A stretch of 64,000 nucleotides of DNA from Rugamonas aquatica (GTDB taxonomy: Bacteria > Pseudomonadota > Gammaproteobacteria > Burkholderiales > Burkholderiaceae_D), in NCBI RefSeq assembly GCF_009380215.1, contig NZ_WHUG01000003.1:310001-374000 (forward strand), in the 5' to 3' direction. Below the pieces are notes generated by a model. It searched no databases, was not told the DNA's origin, and worked only from the letters and a program-made list of their open reading frames with translations. Shown here piece after piece: positions 50,343-58,186 of this stretch. Positions within the stretch are counted from its first letter, which is position 1, and each line of letters starts with the position of its first letter. A program made the position numbers and the translations under genes.

Positions 50343-50511
50343 GCACCACTCCCATACGTCGCCAATTTCCGATCAGGGCGGTTTTTGCCTTCAAATCATG
50401 CTAATTTTTAGCGCGTTTGCGCCAAATTTCAGCATTTGACGGTCGAACCGAATGAATCGCTGGAGCGTGCTGGGCTTGTCAGGTACGGGGGTTATATTGC
50501 TGAGCGCATCG

Positions 50512-50772
50512 CTACGCGGCATTACGCTGCTTTTCTACCCAGCGATCATAAATTTCTTGCATGGCGAGCCAACTTTCTGGCGAACTTCCCAAACCGGATG
50601 CCAAACGTTGCGCCATGGTGGCAGTAACTTTTCCGCGACCACTTAATATCCGATTTAATGTTGACGGCGCGATGCCTAATTTTTCGGCACAGCGGCGACC
50701 GCTGATTTTCTGTGGACGTAAATACACTTCCAAGATAAATTCACCGGGGTGAAGAGGGTTATGCATATCCAT
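50512..50772 (-). CDS. higA: HigA-type antitoxin
   Basis: 86 aa. The HigA/VapI signature is 'NPLHPGEFILEVYLRPQKIS' followed by the XRE-like HTH 'RCAEKLGIAPSTLNRILSGR' and 'RLASGLGSSPESWLAMQEIY'. It neutralises the toxin encoded just upstream and represses the operon. The ATG overlaps the toxin stop by 1 bp (TGATG). The 169-bp gap to the Crp gene holds nothing I could assign. Confidence 0.93.
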   Translation of the reverse strand: MDMHNPLHPGEFILEVYLRPQKISGRRCAEKLGIAPSTLNRILSGRGKVTATMAQRLASGLGSSPESWLAMQEIYDRWVEKQRNAA

Positions 50773-51050
50773 CAGTGATAATCCTCATAATCGATTGCGT
50801 AGGCATTGCCGTTGATAAATTCAAACGTCATTCGCCAGTTACCACTAACGGAAACCGACCAGCGCGGCGGCAGCATTCCTTTTAACGCATGGAGATGAAA
50901 GCCGGGTTTATCCATATCGGCAATATCTTGCGCAGCCTGCAATGCCGTCAACAGCACCTGTAATCGTCTCGCTTGCCAAGGCTGTATGCCAGCGTGATTC
51001 CCTGTTTCAAAGAAACGACGTAGACCTTTGTGCTGGAACGAGGCGATCAT
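50772..51050 (-). CDS. higB: HigB-type toxin (RelE superfamily mRNA interferase)
   Basis: 92 aa from ATG 51050 (MIASFQHKGLRRFFETGNHA); the longer frame to 51083 adds a basic tail without support. The family pattern is 'FQHKGLRRFFETG' at the start, 'LHALKGMLPPRWSVSVSGNW' with the conserved W-S-V-x-V-x-x-N-W-R block, and 'AYAIDYEDYH' at the end. HigB cleaves mRNA on the ribosome. Gene order toxin-then-antitoxin is the normal higBA order. It is divergent from pepP. Confidence 0.93.
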   Translation of the reverse strand: MIASFQHKGLRRFFETGNHAGIQPWQARRLQVLLTALQAAQDIADMDKPGFHLHALKGMLPPRWSVSVSGNWRMTFEFINGNAYAIDYEDYH

Positions 51051-51218
51051 GGTCACTATAGCTTTCGGCTTATTGCGGAACAAGCTGAGCGATTACAGCA
51101 CATGTATCACCGCCGGTATGACGGCAGATCAAAGTTCGAAACGTATGCCTCGGGCAATCGCGGTATCATAGCGACAAGCTATGCCGCACCGGCGGCGCAC
51201 CGGACTTCGACTTATTCC

Positions 51219-53036
51219 ATGCCTAATTCAGATACCTCCCACGTTGTCGAGCGCCTTGCGCTGCTGCGCGCGGCGATGCGTCAGCAGCAGATCGACGCGT
51301 TGATCGTGCCGTCCGCCGATCCCCATTTGTCCGAATATCTGCCGCCGCGATGGCAGGGCCGTGAATGGCTGTCGGGTTTTACCGGCTCGGTCGGCACATT
51401 TATCATCACGCCCGAATTCGCCGGCATCTGGACCGACGCCCGTTATTGGACCCAGGCCGACCAGCAACTGGCCAATACCGGCATCCAGTTAATGAAGCTG
51501 ACCTCCGGCGCCAGCGTTCAATATGTCGACTGGCTGGCCGCCCATTTGAAATCCGGCCAGACGGCGGCCGTCGACGGCGCCGTGCTCGGCCTGTCCATCG
51601 CCCGTCTGCTAGAGCAGGCGCTCCAAGCCAAGGATGTTGCGCTGCGCACAGATATTGACCTGCTCGACCAGGTCTGGACCGACCGCCCAGCGCTCCCGGC
51701 CGCCCCGGTTTACGAGCACCTGCCGCCATACGCCTCCAAAACCCGCATCGGCAAACTGGCCGATTTGCGCATTGCAATGAAGCAACTTGGAGCGCAGCGT
51801 CACCTGATTTCGACGCTGGACGACATCGCCTACCTGTTCAACCTGCGCGGCGCCGACGTCAATTACAACCCGATCTTCCTGTCGCACGCGCTGATCGCGC
51901 CGACCCGCGCCACGCTGTTCGTCGCCGACGGCAAGATCCCGTCCGTGCTGCGCGCCGCGCTGGCCGAGGAGGGCGTGGACGTCGCGCCCTACGAATCGGT
52001 CGCCGCCGCCCTGGCCGCGCTGCCCGCCGACAGCACGCTGCTGATCGACCCGCGCCGCCTCACCTATGGCACCCGCCAGTGGGTGCCGGCCAAGGTCAAG
52101 GTGATCGAGGCGATCAACCCGACCACTTTCGCCAAATCGAAGAAAAGCGAGGCCGACGCCGAACACGTGCGCGCCACGATGGAGCAGGACGGCGCCGCCC
52201 TGTGCGAATTCTTCACCTGGCTGGACCAGACCCTGGCCGACCCGCAGCGCGCCCCGCTGACCGAAGTGGCCATCGACCACCACATCACGGCGGCGCGCGC
52301 GCGCCGTCCCGGTTTCGTCAGCCCGAGCTTCTCGACCATCGCCGGCTTCCGCGCCAACGGCGCGATCATGCATTACCGCGCCACCGAAGCCCAGCACTCC
52401 ATCATCGAGGGCGACGGCCTGCTGTTGATCGATTCCGGCGGCCAGTACGTGGGCGGCACCACCGACATCACCCGCGTGGTGGGCGTCGGCGCCATCACGG
52501 CCGACCACAAACGCGACTTCACGCTGGTGCTCAAGGGAGTGATCGCCCTGTCCCGCGCGCGCTTCCCGCGCGGCACCAAATCGCCTATGCTCGACGCCAT
52601 CGCCCGCGCGCCGCTGTGGGCCGAGGGCCTGGACTTCGGCCACGGCACTGGCCACGGCGTCGGCTACTTCCTTAACGTGCACGAAGGCCCGCAGTCGATA
52701 TCGCAATCGGCGATGCCGGAGCCGCACACCGCCATGGAGCCAGGCATGATTACATCGATAGAACCGGGGCTGTATCGCCCGGGACAATGGGGTATCCGGA
52801 TTGAAAACCTGGTGCTGAACCGCCCTGCGGGCCAGACCGAATTCGGCGAGTTCCTCGATTTCGAAACGCTGACCCTGTGCCCGATCGACACCCGCTGCAT
52901 CGACGCCGCGCTGTTGCGCGACGACGAGAAACGTTGGCTGAACGACTATCACGCCACGGTGCGCAAGCGCCTGCGGCCGCTGGTGTCGGGCGATGCGCTG
53001 GCCTGGCTGGAAACCCGTACCGAGGAGCTGTCATGA
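51219..53036 (+). CDS. M24 family Xaa-Pro aminopeptidase (AMPP-type)
   Basis: 605 aa from ATG 51219 (MPNSDTSHVVERLALLRAAM). Two creatinase-N domains (about 10-150 and 165-310) precede the M24 catalytic domain (about 320-545). Metal ligands lie in 'LLLIDSGGQYVGGTTDITRV' (two Asp), 'HGTGHGVGYFLNVHEGP' (His), 'MITSIEPGLYRPG' (Glu) and 'GIRIENLVL' (Glu). The long three-domain form is like eukaryotic XPNPEP1. It removes the N-terminal residue before proline. A 4-bp overlap with the next gene couples them. Confidence 0.93.
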   Translation: MPNSDTSHVVERLALLRAAMRQQQIDALIVPSADPHLSEYLPPRWQGREWLSGFTGSVGTFIITPEFAGIWTDARYWTQADQQLANTGIQLMKLTSGASVQYVDWLAAHLKSGQTAAVDGAVLGLSIARLLEQALQAKDVALRTDIDLLDQVWTDRPALPAAPVYEHLPPYASKTRIGKLADLRIAMKQLGAQRHLISTLDDIAYLFNLRGADVNYNPIFLSHALIAPTRATLFVADGKIPSVLRAALAEEGVDVAPYESVAAALAALPADSTLLIDPRRLTYGTRQWVPAKVKVIEAINPTTFAKSKKSEADAEHVRATMEQDGAALCEFFTWLDQTLADPQRAPLTEVAIDHHITAARARRPGFVSPSFSTIAGFRANGAIMHYRATEAQHSIIEGDGLLLIDSGGQYVGGTTDITRVVGVGAITADHKRDFTLVLKGVIALSRARFPRGTKSPMLDAIARAPLWAEGLDFGHGTGHGVGYFLNVHEGPQSISQSAMPEPHTAMEPGMITSIEPGLYRPGQWGIRIENLVLNRPAGQTEFGEFLDFETLTLCPIDTRCIDAALLRDDEKRWLNDYHATVRKRLRPLVSGDALAWLETRTEELS

Positions 53037-53290
53037 GCGGCCGCGCCACCCGGGCCACGTCCGCCGTCGACCGCCTCAAGGTCCGCAGCGGCAATGCCAA
53101 ATATTCGATGTCGCGCACCGGCAGCGGTCATTTCTTCCTGACCGAGGGCGCGGGCCAGCCGCCGCTGTGCGCGCCGCTGGAGCTGGACGACTTCGTCGCC
53201 TTCGTCAACGGTATTTCGCCCGGACCGCCCAAGCGCGTCAGCAAGCTCGATATCGCGTTTGAAAAACAGCTTATAAAAAAAGCGCCCTGA
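53033..53290 (+). CDS. Conserved small protein of unknown function
   Basis: 85 aa from ATG 53033, overlapping the aminopeptidase stop (ATGA). There is no signal or membrane helix. Visible features are a basic N-terminus (MSGRATRATSAVDRLKVRSG), 'GHFFLTEGAGQPPLCAPLEL' and a basic C-terminus 'LDIAFEKQLIKKAP'. I do not recognise a family. Translational coupling to pepP is the main evidence that it is real. Confidence 0.7.
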   Translation: MSGRATRATSAVDRLKVRSGNAKYSMSRTGSGHFFLTEGAGQPPLCAPLELDDFVAFVNGISPGPPKRVSKLDIAFEKQLIKKAP

Positions 53291-53342
53291 GCGCCGCCGC
53301 GTTGCCCGTCACACGGCACGCCACCACTGAGAGAGACCGAGC

Positions 53343-54089
53343 ATGCCATCGATAGAATTCCTGTTTGCCTACTGGTCTGCCCACGAAGTCGCCACCAATG
53401 GCGTGATTTTGCTGAACCTGGTGGGGGCGCTGCTGCTCGGACTGATGGTCGGCTACGAGCGTTCGTATCACGGCCGCGCCGCCGGCATGCGTACCTACGG
53501 GCTGGTGTGCATGGCCTCCGCCGCGCTGACGGTGATCGGCGGCTATCCCGGCGACTGGTTCGGCGGCCACGCCGGCCACACCCTCCTGACCTCCGACCCG
53601 ACCCGCATCGTGCAGGGCATCGTCACCGGCATCGGCTTCCTCGGCGCCGGCGTCATCATGCGCGAGGGTTTCAACATCAGCGGCTTGACCACGGCGGCTT
53701 CGATCTGGGCTTCGTCGGTGATCGGCGTGATGGTCGGCATCGGCTTCTATCTGGGCGCGATGGGGCTGGCCGTGCTGTGCGCCGGCGCGATGATCCTGCT
53801 GACCAAGGTCGAGGCCTGGCTGCCCTCGCGGCATGCGATCGCGATCACCATGCGCTTCAAGGCGGGCTACCTGCCGCAGGAGCCGGTGCTGCGCGCGATG
53901 GCGCTGCAGCGCGGCTACGAGATCGCCGGTGGTTCGATGATGATAGGCAGCGACGGCGGCATGCAGGAATGGCGCTTCGTCGCCATCGCGCTGAGCAAGC
54001 GTAGCGGCGCGCCGATGTCGGTGCTGTCGGCGGAGCTGGCCCAGTTCGACGGCATCCACAGCTTCCAGCTTTCCCACGCACGTAACTGA
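53343..54089 (+). CDS. MgtC/SapB family membrane protein
   Basis: 248 aa. The membrane domain has about four to five helices with the conserved MgtC patterns 'LLGLMVGYERSYHGRAAGMR' (G-x-E-R), 'MRTYGLVCMASAALTVIGGY' and 'GIGFLGAGVIMREGFNISGL' followed by 'TTAASIWASSVIGVMVGIGF'. A soluble C-terminal domain (about 160-248) follows. MgtC proteins are linked to Mg2+ limitation and control of ATP synthase; a transport role is not settled. RBS GAGAGA precedes the ATG. Confidence 0.92.
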   Translation: MPSIEFLFAYWSAHEVATNGVILLNLVGALLLGLMVGYERSYHGRAAGMRTYGLVCMASAALTVIGGYPGDWFGGHAGHTLLTSDPTRIVQGIVTGIGFLGAGVIMREGFNISGLTTAASIWASSVIGVMVGIGFYLGAMGLAVLCAGAMILLTKVEAWLPSRHAIAITMRFKAGYLPQEPVLRAMALQRGYEIAGGSMMIGSDGGMQEWRFVAIALSKRSGAPMSVLSAELAQFDGIHSFQLSHARN

Positions 54090-54091
54090 TC

Positions 54092-54676
54092 ATGACGATG
54101 AACGCACAAGCCAGGGCCGTATTCGATTTCTGGTTCCAGCCCGCCGATGTGATGCGCGGCGAGTGGTTCCAGAAGAACGAGGCATTCGACCGCGAGATCG
54201 CGAACCGCTTCGGCGCGCTGATAGAACAGGCGCTGGCCGGCGGCCTGCGCGAATGGGACGGGGAAGGCCCGCAGTCGGCGCTGGCGCGCATCCTGATACT
54301 GGATCAATTCTGCCGCAACGTCCATCGCGGCACGCCGCTGGCCTTTGCCGGCGACCCGCAGGCCTTGCAGGCGGCGCAGCACATGGTCGTCGCGGGACTG
54401 GACCAGGCGCTGACGCCCTTGCAGCGCGCCTTTGCCTACCTGCCTTTCGAGCACGCGGAGGACATGGCGATGCAGGATCAGTCCGTGGCCCTGTACACGC
54501 GCATGCATGATGCGGTACCCGCCACCGACGGCCTCGCCGGCATGCTCGATTACGCCCATCGCCATCGCGAGGTGGTACGCCGCTTCGGCCGCTTCCCGCA
54601 CCGTAACGTCATCCTCGGCCGCGCATCGACGCCGGAAGAACGGGCGTATCTGCAGCAGCCGGGGTCCGGTTTCTAA
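54092..54676 (+). CDS. DUF924 family protein
   Basis: 194 aa. The family signature is 'AVFDFWFQPADVMRGEWFQK' near the N-terminus, 'ARILILDQFCRNVHRGTPLA' (the L-D-Q-F-x-R-N motif), 'AFAYLPFEHAEDMAMQDQSV' and 'FGRFPHRNVILGRASTPEER'. It is an all-helical TPR-like fold of unknown function. It starts 2 bp after the MgtC stop and its stop overlaps the next ATG by 1 bp, so it lies within an operon. Confidence 0.93.
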   Translation: MTMNAQARAVFDFWFQPADVMRGEWFQKNEAFDREIANRFGALIEQALAGGLREWDGEGPQSALARILILDQFCRNVHRGTPLAFAGDPQALQAAQHMVVAGLDQALTPLQRAFAYLPFEHAEDMAMQDQSVALYTRMHDAVPATDGLAGMLDYAHRHREVVRRFGRFPHRNVILGRASTPEERAYLQQPGSGF

Positions 54677-55500
54677 TGGCGACGCTGAACCTGATCGGCG
54701 CCGGCCATGTCGGCCGCGTGCTGGGCCGCCTGCTGGCGGCGCAAGCGGGCTTCCAGGTGCAGCAGGTGCTGACGCGCTCCGCCGCCTCGGCGCGGGCGGC
54801 CGTGGACTTCATCGGCAGCGGCGCGGCCGTGGAGTGCTACGATCAATTGCAGCCGGCCGCCGTGCACCTGCTGGCCGTCGGCGACGACCAGATTCAATCG
54901 GCTTGCGCCGCGCTGGCGCGGGCCGTGCCGTTGCAGGGCAGCGTGGTGTTCCATTGCAGCGGCGCGCTGGCCTCGGACCAGTTGCAGGCGGCGCGCGACG
55001 CCGGCGCGCTGGTGGCCAGCGCCCATCCGATCCGCAGCTTTGCCGATCCGGCGGCGGTGGCTGCCCAATTTACAGGCACCTTCTGCGGCATCGAAGGCGA
55101 CGCCGCCGCGCTGGCCGTGCTGACCCCGGCCCTGCAGGCCATCGGCGCGCAGCCGGTGCCTATCGACGCATCGGCCAAGACCGTGTATCACGCCGCCGCC
55201 GTCTTCGCCAGCAACTACCTGGTGACGGTGCTGGACGCCGCGCTGCGCGCCTACCAGGCCGCCGGCATCCCGGAGCCGGTGGCGCGGCAGATGGCGCAGC
55301 CGCTGGCCACCGAGTCGATGGCGAACGTGTTCCGCCTCGGCGCCGCCGCCGCGCTGACCGGCCCGATCGCGCGCGGCGACATGGCGACTGTGGATCGTCA
55401 ACAACGGGCGGTCAGCCAATGGGATGCCGCCACCGGCGAGTTGTATCGGGCGCTGGTGGCCCCGACCATTGAACTTGCGGCGCGAAAACCTCGGAAATAG
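54676..55500 (+). CDS. Rossmann-like/DUF2520 domain protein
   Basis: 274 aa. An N-terminal NAD(P)-binding strand 'ATLNLIGAGHVGRVLGRLLA' (G-x-G-x-x-G), followed by 'ASAHPIRSFADPAAVAAQFT' and a C-terminal helical DUF2520 domain ('AVFASNYLVTVLDAALRAYQ') from about 150. This layout is related to 6-phosphogluconate/ProC-type reductases, but the substrate is unknown. It overlaps the DUF924 stop by 1 bp. Confidence 0.9.
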   Translation: MATLNLIGAGHVGRVLGRLLAAQAGFQVQQVLTRSAASARAAVDFIGSGAAVECYDQLQPAAVHLLAVGDDQIQSACAALARAVPLQGSVVFHCSGALASDQLQAARDAGALVASAHPIRSFADPAAVAAQFTGTFCGIEGDAAALAVLTPALQAIGAQPVPIDASAKTVYHAAAVFASNYLVTVLDAALRAYQAAGIPEPVARQMAQPLATESMANVFRLGAAAALTGPIARGDMATVDRQQRAVSQWDAATGELYRALVAPTIELAARKPRK

Positions 55501-55540
55501 CACGCAGTGACGATTACGGCTCTTATCTCCTTGCAAATTA

Positions 55541-55566
55541 CTACTTAACAACTATATTTTAAGTAG
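55541..55566. repeat. Inverted repeat in AT-rich intergenic region
   Basis: CTACTTA (55541-55547) and TAAGTAG (55560-55566) form a perfect 7-bp inverted repeat with a 12-bp AT-rich spacer. It lies in the 246-bp, AT-rich gap before the hypothetical gene at 55747. No T-run follows, so it reads better as a binding site than as a terminator. I found no other feature in this gap. Confidence 0.4.
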
Positions 55567-55746
55567 GTGTATGCTTTGTCCAGAACGTCCGCACCTGTCG
55601 ACGTTGCAGTTTTATTGGTACGAATTCACAAATAAGTTTCAGGATTAGTCGACAAACTTCGGAATTAGCAATAAGCTTGTTTCTTAGAATGTTTTCTTGA
55701 AGAATCAAACACGAAGCCGGCGCACCAATAGGATAGGGGTAAGAAC

Positions 55747-56109
55747 ATGTTATTTCTGAAGAGTACGACCGTCACGAAAGCGCCAGGGATTTACGACGTA
55801 GATATTGCCGCTAAACCACCAGGCAAGACCTTTGGTGTATTCATGGCCACCGATCCGGACAATCCACCGGCCGAAGTGCTGGCGGCGCTGGCTGCGATGG
55901 GGTTCAAGAACACCTACAGCGGTGGCTACACCCACAAGGACCGCGGCAAGGTGCTGGACCTGCACTTCCAGAAGGACGGCACCGACCTGTTCCAGGGCTG
56001 GAAAGCGGAAGAGATGGAAGCCAATATGGCCGCCATCACCGCGCTGTTCGGCGGCATCGGCATCACCATCACGCCACGCGTAATGACTTTAGCCGAAGCC
56101 TACGCTTAA
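55747..56109 (+). CDS. Conserved hypothetical protein (120 aa)
   Basis: 120 aa, no signal peptide or membrane helix. Features: 'KAPGIYDVDIAAKPPGKTFG', 'AMGFKNTYSGGYTHKDRGKV' and 'LFGGIGITITPRVMTLAEAY'. I do not recognise a domain. A long AT-rich leader with an inverted repeat suggests its own regulated promoter. RBS AGGGGTAAG is 6-14 nt before ATG. Convergent with the next gene. Confidence 0.75.
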   Translation: MLFLKSTTVTKAPGIYDVDIAAKPPGKTFGVFMATDPDNPPAEVLAALAAMGFKNTYSGGYTHKDRGKVLDLHFQKDGTDLFQGWKAEEMEANMAAITALFGGIGITITPRVMTLAEAYA

Positions 56110-56115
56110 GTTTTT

Positions 56116-56706
56116 TTAAGCCTGCACTTCGATGTGATACAACGCCCACGGGCAGGAACCGAACCGCTCCGCGAGCGGTTTGACTGCCATCTCGTGGACC
56201 TTGTCGGCATCGTAGATCGCCCATAGCGGTCCCAAGCCGCCCAGCGCCATCGCCGCGCCATCCAGATGGGTGGCGACGATGTAGCGCTGCGCGCGCGCCT
56301 GCGCCACCGTTATCGTGGCCGCATAACCATCCACCGCACGCAACACCAGCTTGCCGCTATCGCCCGGCGATGCGCCGGCAGCCTTCATCACGTCCAGCAG
56401 CAGCGGGCCGCGCAGCGTGTGCACCTTGTTGTCGTATTCCAGCGTCGGCGCGATGGTGATGGCAGGCAGCGCGGCCAGCGCCGCGAAGTCGAAGGCGTGC
56501 GCCTTGTCGAAGCCGAGCTTTTGCTTGAACATCATCTGGTCGCGCACCGGATCGAAGCGGCCGCGGTTGACCTTGCCGATGGCGCCGGTGACGGTCAGCA
56601 GCGCCGGGCCGGCGGTTTTCGACGCGGCCGCTTGCGCGGTGGCGGGCAGGGCGGCGGCGGCCATGCCGGCCAACGCGGCGCGGCCGAGGAACTGGCGTTT
56701 TTTCAT
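56116..56706 (-). CDS. Exported molybdopterin-binding-fold-like protein
   Basis: 196 aa from ATG 56706 (MKKRQFLGRAALAGMAAAAL, an export signal with K-R rather than twin Arg, cleaved near AQA). The body resembles the small sulfite-oxidase-fold 'oxidoreductase molybdopterin-binding' proteins: 'LLTVTGAIGKVNRGRFDPVR', 'YDNKVHTLRGPLLLDVMKAA', 'LVLRAVDGYAATITVAQARA', 'LGGLGPLWAIYDAD'. The cysteine that ligates molybdenum in active enzymes is not apparent, so it may not bind the cofactor. It is divergent from alkB. Confidence 0.75.
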   Translation of the reverse strand: MKKRQFLGRAALAGMAAAALPATAQAAASKTAGPALLTVTGAIGKVNRGRFDPVRDQMMFKQKLGFDKAHAFDFAALAALPAITIAPTLEYDNKVHTLRGPLLLDVMKAAGASPGDSGKLVLRAVDGYAATITVAQARAQRYIVATHLDGAAMALGGLGPLWAIYDADKVHEMAVKPLAERFGSCPWALYHIEVQA

Positions 56707-56749
56707 GTGGAATACTCCGGGCTGACGTAGTGCCGGTATCATACCGCGC

Positions 56750-57355
56750 ATGGATCTATTTGCCGACGACAGCGCCTTGATGCCCATCCCGATCGAGGAT
56801 GGCGAACTGTGGTTCCAGCAGCGGCTGGCGCTGGACCTGACGCCGGCCGAAGCCATGCAGCGCCTGCTCGACGAAACCGACTGGCGCGAGGAGCAGATCC
56901 AGGTCTGGGGCAAGCTGCACATGCAGCCGCGCCTGAGCGCCTGGCATGGCGACGCCCGCTACCGCTATTCCGGCAAGCTGTTCCATCCGCTGCCGTTCAC
57001 GCCTTTGCAGCTGCACATCAAACAGGCGGTGGAGCAGGCCACCGGCCGCCAGTTCAACAGCCTGCTGCTGAACTACTACCGCGACGAGCGCGACCGCATG
57101 GGCTTCCACGCCGACAACGAGCCGACGCTGGGGCCGAATCCGGCCATCGCCTCGGTCAGCTTCGGCGCGCCGCGCACCTTCATCCTCAAGCACCGCACGC
57201 TGCCCAAGACCGTCAAGCTGGCGCTGGGCGACGGCTGCCTGCTGCTGATGGCAGGCAGCTTGCAGCATCACTGGCTGCATGGCATCAACAAGGAACGCGG
57301 GCCGCGCGGGCCGCGCATCAACCTCACTTTCCGCCATATTCTGCGCGAACCTTAA
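56750..57355 (+). CDS. alkB: AlkB-family 2-oxoglutarate/Fe(II) dioxygenase
   Basis: 201 aa. Iron ligands are His120 and Asp122 ('RDERDRMGFHADNEPTLG') and His177 ('LQHHWLHGINKE'). The 2-oxoglutarate and structural arginines are in 'RGPRINLTFRHI' (R-x-N-L-T-F-R). 'NSLLLNYYRDERDRMGFHAD' is diagnostic of the AlkB/ALKBH2-3 group. It repairs alkylated bases in DNA or RNA by oxidative demethylation. It stands alone, 43 bp from the divergent exported protein. Confidence 0.93.
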   Translation: MDLFADDSALMPIPIEDGELWFQQRLALDLTPAEAMQRLLDETDWREEQIQVWGKLHMQPRLSAWHGDARYRYSGKLFHPLPFTPLQLHIKQAVEQATGRQFNSLLLNYYRDERDRMGFHADNEPTLGPNPAIASVSFGAPRTFILKHRTLPKTVKLALGDGCLLLMAGSLQHHWLHGINKERGPRGPRINLTFRHILREP

Positions 57356-57539
57356 GCCTCTCTTAAGTTTGGCCCAAGCTGATTTAAGCCAGCCATTATT
57401 CGGCTTACATCCTGTCACACTTCTTACTAAATCGGTGCGGACAGGTGTTGGCACGAGTGCTATCTTGACTCCATCGCACTTCAGAGAACTGCGATCCCAA
57501 GCAAGTCCAACACTCATTTTTGCTGAAAGATCCAAGACC

Positions 57540-58136
57540 ATGAAAAAAATTCTGTTCGCATTAGTCGCTACCGCCGCCGCACTGGCCGGCACCACCGCTT
57601 ACGCAGCCGATCTCGGCGATGACGCAGGCTCGGCCTACGTAGGCGCCGGCGTGCTGGGCAGCCGCTACAAGTTCGATGTGCCTAACGCCACCAGTTCTTC
57701 CGGCAACAGCGGCACCAAGGCCGGCGGCAAGATCTACGCTGGCTACAACATCGACAAGACCTGGGCGGTTGAAGGCGGCTACACCAACTTCGGCAAGCAA
57801 GACTACAACTACACCGTGAACGGCGCCGCCGGCAGCGTGCAGTCCGACGCTCATTCGTTCTACGTTGCGGGCAAGGGCACCTGGCCTGTGAACGAGCAGA
57901 TCGCCGTGTTCGGCAAGCTGGGCGTGGCGCGCAACCACAACTCGGTCAGCACCACCGGCATCGCTGCCGTCAGCGGCGACGCCAACAAGAGCGCGCTGTA
58001 CGCTTCGGTCGGCGCCGAGTACGCGATTTCCAAACAGGTGAAAGTCTCGCTGGAGTATGAAAACTACGGCAAGAACAACATCGACATGGGCCGCAAAAAC
58101 GGCGCGATCACTGCCGGCATCCGCTACAACTTCTAA
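57540..58136 (+). CDS. Small OmpA/OmpW-type outer-membrane beta-barrel protein
   Basis: 198 aa from ATG 57540. The signal peptide is MKKILFALVATAAALAGTTA, cleaved at AYA. The mature part has alternating amphipathic strands ('SAYVGAGVLGSRYKF', 'GKIYAGYNIDKTWAVEGGYT', 'ALYASVGAEYAISKQVKVSL') and ends in aromatic Phe (IRYNF), the outer-membrane insertion signal. This is an eight-stranded barrel of the Opacity/OmpA-like family without a peptidoglycan-binding domain. The 184-bp leader and a strong terminator suggest a single-gene transcript. Confidence 0.88.
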   Translation: MKKILFALVATAAALAGTTAYAADLGDDAGSAYVGAGVLGSRYKFDVPNATSSSGNSGTKAGGKIYAGYNIDKTWAVEGGYTNFGKQDYNYTVNGAAGSVQSDAHSFYVAGKGTWPVNEQIAVFGKLGVARNHNSVSTTGIAAVSGDANKSALYASVGAEYAISKQVKVSLEYENYGKNNIDMGRKNGAITAGIRYNF

Positions 58137-58155
58137 TCCCGGTTAGCAGCAATAA

Positions 58156-58184
58156 AAAAAGGCCACCTCGCGGTGGCCTTTTGC
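58156..58184. terminator. Bidirectional Rho-independent terminator between barrel gene and ettA
   Basis: GGCCACC (58161-58167), loop TCGC, GGTGGCC (58172-58178), with an A-run before and a T-run after. The A-run gives a T-run on the opposite strand, so the hairpin can end both convergent transcripts. Confidence 0.9.
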
Positions 58185-58186
58185 TT

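Noticed and set aside
50436..50646. Two short plus-strand frames opposite higA
   Set aside because: No ribosome sites, no similarity to anything recognisable, and antisense to a clear antitoxin gene.
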